A stretch of DNA of 6,397 nucleotides from Gorillibacterium sp. (GTDB lineage: Bacteria > Bacillota > Bacilli > Paenibacillales > NBRC-103111): NCBI GenBank assembly GCA_023511325.1, contig JAIMBU010000173.1, forward strand, positions 1 to 6,397. Direction: 5' to 3'. The position numbers and the translations under genes are program-made. The notes beneath the pieces were generated by a model, which saw only the letters and a list, made by a program, of their open reading frames with translations, made no database searches and was not told where the DNA came from. Positions 4,670-6,397 of this stretch are shown here, one piece after another. How positions within the stretch are numbered: the first letter of the stretch is position 1; each line of letters begins with the position of its first letter.

Positions 4670-6010
4670 ATGGCAGAAGTGAAAGTAATCGTAACAGCTA
4701 AGGAAACAGGAGAACGCTGGGCGGAAAGAACAGGGACTCATTTTGTCGCGCAACAAGCAGATCAAACAGCTGATTTAGTTTTAGATCCAAATGAACAATA
4801 CCAGACGATTACCGGCTTTGGCGGTGCCTTTACGGAGGCCGCAGCCTATACTTTATCCCGCATCAGTCCTGAGAAAAGACAGGAAGCGATCAATGCTTGT
4901 TTTGACCAAAAGGATGGGCTTGGCTATAGCATCGGTCGGGTACACATTCATAGCTGTGATTTCGCTTTGGGCAACTACACATACGTGCAAGACGGGGATA
5001 CCGAGCTTGCGACCTTTGATATTTCTCACGATCACAAATGGGTGCTCCCGATGATTAAAGATGCCATTAAGGTTAGGGGAGAAGCCATTACGTTGCTTGC
5101 CTCACCATGGAGCCCGCCTGCTTGGATGAAAACCAATGGGGAAATGAACAATGGTGGACAACTCAAGGCGGAGTTTGCTCAGACATGGGCACGATATTAC
5201 ACGAAATTTATTCGTGCTTATGAAGCACAAGGCTTACCGATCTGGGCCATTACCGTTCAGAACGAGCCCGCAGCGGTTCAAATTTGGGATTCCTGTATTT
5301 ACAGTGGGGAAGAGGAACGCGATTTTATCAAGAATCATCTGGGTCCGGTTATGCATGAGGAGGGGCTACAGGATGTTAAGATCTTCATTTGGGACCACAA
5401 CCGCGATCTGATGGTGGAGCGGGCAAGCGCAGTTCTCTGTGATCCAGAAGCAGCCAAATATGTATATGGAACGGGGTTTCACTGGTATGTGAGTGAAGAC
5501 TTTGCAGCTGTTGGCAAGGTTCATGAGCTATTCCCTGACAAACATCTGCTCTTTACCGAGGGCTGCCAAGAGGGTGGCGTTAAGCTGGGCGCTTGGTTCA
5601 CTGGTGAACGCTATGGTCGCAACATGATGGGAGACCTGAATAACTGGTGCGAGGGCTACCTAGATTGGAACCTCGTACTCGATGAGACGGGTGGTCCAAA
5701 CCATGTCGGTAATTTATGTGATGCTCCGATCATCGCAGATACGATTACAGGCGAGCTACATTATAACAGTTCTTACTACTATATTGGTCATTTCAGCAAA
5801 TACATTCAACAGGGAGCTGTACGTATTGGGCTGACCTCCAACCACTCGGCCGTGAATGCTACTGCATTCCGCAACCCAGATGGAACCCTTGCTATTGTTG
5901 CTCTCAACGAAACCGAAGCAGAGCAAAGCTTCTCCCTTAGCCTTGGTGGGGAACAACTCAGCCAAACGATTCCTGCCAATGCCATCGCAACCCTGATTAT
6001 TCAAGCATAG
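4670..6010 (+). CDS. GH30 family beta-glycosidase (glucosylceramidase-like)
   Basis: A 446-residue retaining glycoside hydrolase of family GH30, probably subfamily 1, whose members include glucosylceramidases, beta-1,6-glucanases and beta-glucosidases. The start is fixed by AAAGGAGTGATC (SD core AGGAG 4656-4660, nine bases before ATG). There is no signal peptide, so it acts in the cytoplasm. The (beta/alpha)8 barrel spans about 45-375: ITGFGGAFTEA (47-57), GLGYSIGRVHIHSCDF (83-98), LLASPWSPPAWMK (142-154), TVQNEP with acid/base E199 (195-200) and LLFTEGC with nucleophile E297 (293-299). The C-terminal beta-sandwich (about 380-446) completes the family architecture. Both catalytic glutamates are present, so it should be active. 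Beta-glucoside or beta-1,6-glucan oligosaccharides are more likely substrates than sphingolipids here, given the neighbouring phosphorylase-like enzyme. It is the first gene of an operon controlled from 4559-4584. Confidence 0.93.
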   Translation: MAEVKVIVTAKETGERWAERTGTHFVAQQADQTADLVLDPNEQYQTITGFGGAFTEAAAYTLSRISPEKRQEAINACFDQKDGLGYSIGRVHIHSCDFALGNYTYVQDGDTELATFDISHDHKWVLPMIKDAIKVRGEAITLLASPWSPPAWMKTNGEMNNGGQLKAEFAQTWARYYTKFIRAYEAQGLPIWAITVQNEPAAVQIWDSCIYSGEEERDFIKNHLGPVMHEEGLQDVKIFIWDHNRDLMVERASAVLCDPEAAKYVYGTGFHWYVSEDFAAVGKVHELFPDKHLLFTEGCQEGGVKLGAWFTGERYGRNMMGDLNNWCEGYLDWNLVLDETGGPNHVGNLCDAPIIADTITGELHYNSSYYYIGHFSKYIQQGAVRIGLTSNHSAVNATAFRNPDGTLAIVALNETEAEQSFSLSLGGEQLSQTIPANAIATLIIQA

Positions 6011-6028
6011 ATTTTGGGGAAGCAAGCA

Positions 6029-6104
6029 ACGGGTGGTGCGAGTGGAATGAAGATCACGAAGGGTTACCTTCTGTTTCTTAAACTTCCGCAATCGTATCAC
6101 CCGT
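6029..6104 (+). other. Long imperfect hairpin in the RNA between GH30 and phosphorylase genes
   Basis: Bases 6029-6041 (ACGGGTGGTGCGA) pair with 6092-6104 (TCGTATCACCCGT) over 13 positions, two of them G-U. Inside, 6042-6047 (GTGGAA) pair with 6084-6089 (TTCCGC) with one G-U, 6050-6052 with 6077-6079, and 6058-6062 (GAAGG) with 6067-6071 (CCTTC) around GTTA. All three wobbles are G-U only in the + strand RNA, becoming A-C mismatches on the other strand. It fills most of the 136-base gap. The following GTTCTTAAT is a poor T-run, so it may be a partial terminator, an RNA-stability element or a protein-binding site. Confidence 0.55.
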
Positions 6105-6146
6105 GTTCTTAATCTGCTCATAAAATCAAACGAACGGAGTGCGAAT

Positions 6147-6397
6147 ATGCCAGCCTATTCCTTTGAGCAAGACACCTTTGTTATCGATCAGTTTCATGAG
6201 GCCAAGCCTTTTGCCAGCTTTCTTCCGGGTCTTGCCGGACTGAAGGGTATTCCGATGTGGACCTTTTATGTCAACCGTGGCCAAGCAATCAGCGGCTTTG
6301 GGATCAAGGACAAAAATAACCCCATTATGGAGTTTTCTCCGGCGAGTATCGCCTATAAGACTGTGTCAGCAAGTGGATTCCGTACCTTTTTCAAGAT
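6147..6397 (+). CDS. Cellobiose-phosphorylase-like enzyme, possible GH161, N-terminal part
   Basis: The first 83 complete codons of a gene that runs off the window. ATG 6147 is preceded by CGGAG (6135-6139) at seven bases. Visible residues include FASFLPGLAGLKGIPMWTFYV (22-42), NRGQAISGFGIKDKNNPIMEF (43-63) and SPASIAYKTVSASGFRTFFK (64-83). I recognise this as the start of large (about 1,100 residue) proteins often named cellobiose phosphorylase in Paenibacillus, related to GH94 and probably belonging to GH161, whose founding member is a beta-1,3-oligoglucan phosphorylase from Paenibacillus polymyxa. Such enzymes release alpha-glucose 1-phosphate from beta-glucans using phosphate. There is no signal peptide, so it is cytoplasmic. 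It follows GH30 by 136 bases on the same strand and probably shares its transcript. The specific GH family cannot be settled from this fragment because the catalytic domain is outside the window. Confidence 0.75.
   Translation, partial: MPAYSFEQDTFVIDQFHEAKPFASFLPGLAGLKGIPMWTFYVNRGQAISGFGIKDKNNPIMEFSPASIAYKTVSASGFRTFFK

Noticed and set aside
5756..6121. 121-residue - strand frame across the GH30 3' end and the intergenic gap
   Set aside because: Most of it is antisense to GH30, it has no family motif, and the remainder is explained by the hairpin in the intergenic RNA.
1..6397. CRISPR arrays, tRNA or rRNA genes, insertion sequences, toxin-antitoxin or phage genes
   Set aside because: I looked on both strands and saw no spaced direct repeats, tRNA-like cloverleaf, transposase motif or phage-type gene.

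Overview
The window looks like chromosomal DNA of a Paenibacillus-type, spore-forming Firmicute. The evidence is moderate GC, strong AGGAGG-type ribosome sites, SigA-like promoters, and a family set seen together in Paenibacillus: a small beta-rich protein, an AI-2E permease, an NfrA/NfsA reductase, a HesB-like/DUF1450 pair, a LacI regulator, GH30 and a cellobiose-phosphorylase-like enzyme. No database search was possible, so all family names rest on motif recognition.

Layout. A perfect GC-rich hairpin opens the window (1-32). A 115-residue protein on the + strand (236-583) follows; the best promoter match upstream of it is of the mother-cell sporulation SigK type. Convergent to it is an AI-2E family permease on the - strand. 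Its start is best placed at 1710, because the more upstream GTG at 1788 lies in the -35 box of a good SigA promoter. Divergent from the permease is an FMN-dependent NAD(P)H nitroreductase (ATG at 1931) with its own extended -10 promoter.

Next is a two-gene operon (2785-3317). A HesB/IscA-like protein has lost the three cysteines of A-type Fe-S carriers and carries a histidine cluster where the first should be. It overlaps by one base a five-cysteine DUF1450 protein. A clear intrinsic terminator closes the operon (3382-3407). The next 120 bases hold no gene but contain an 11-bp perfect inverted repeat and a two-tier hairpin, leading into a LacI-family regulator with a TTG start.

The last third is a carbohydrate module: lacI-type regulator, a 26-bp perfect palindromic operator lying on the predicted -10 of the next promoter, a cytoplasmic GH30 beta-glycosidase, a 136-base gap that folds into a long hairpin in the + strand RNA, and the first 83 complete codons of a large phosphorylase-like enzyme that runs off the window. 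My reading is that imported beta-glucan oligosaccharides are cleaved by GH30 and phosphorolysed by the downstream enzyme, under control of the local repressor sensing a sugar from the pathway. The HesB-like/DUF1450 pair and the RNA structure inside the glycosidase operon are the two items least explained by known biology.
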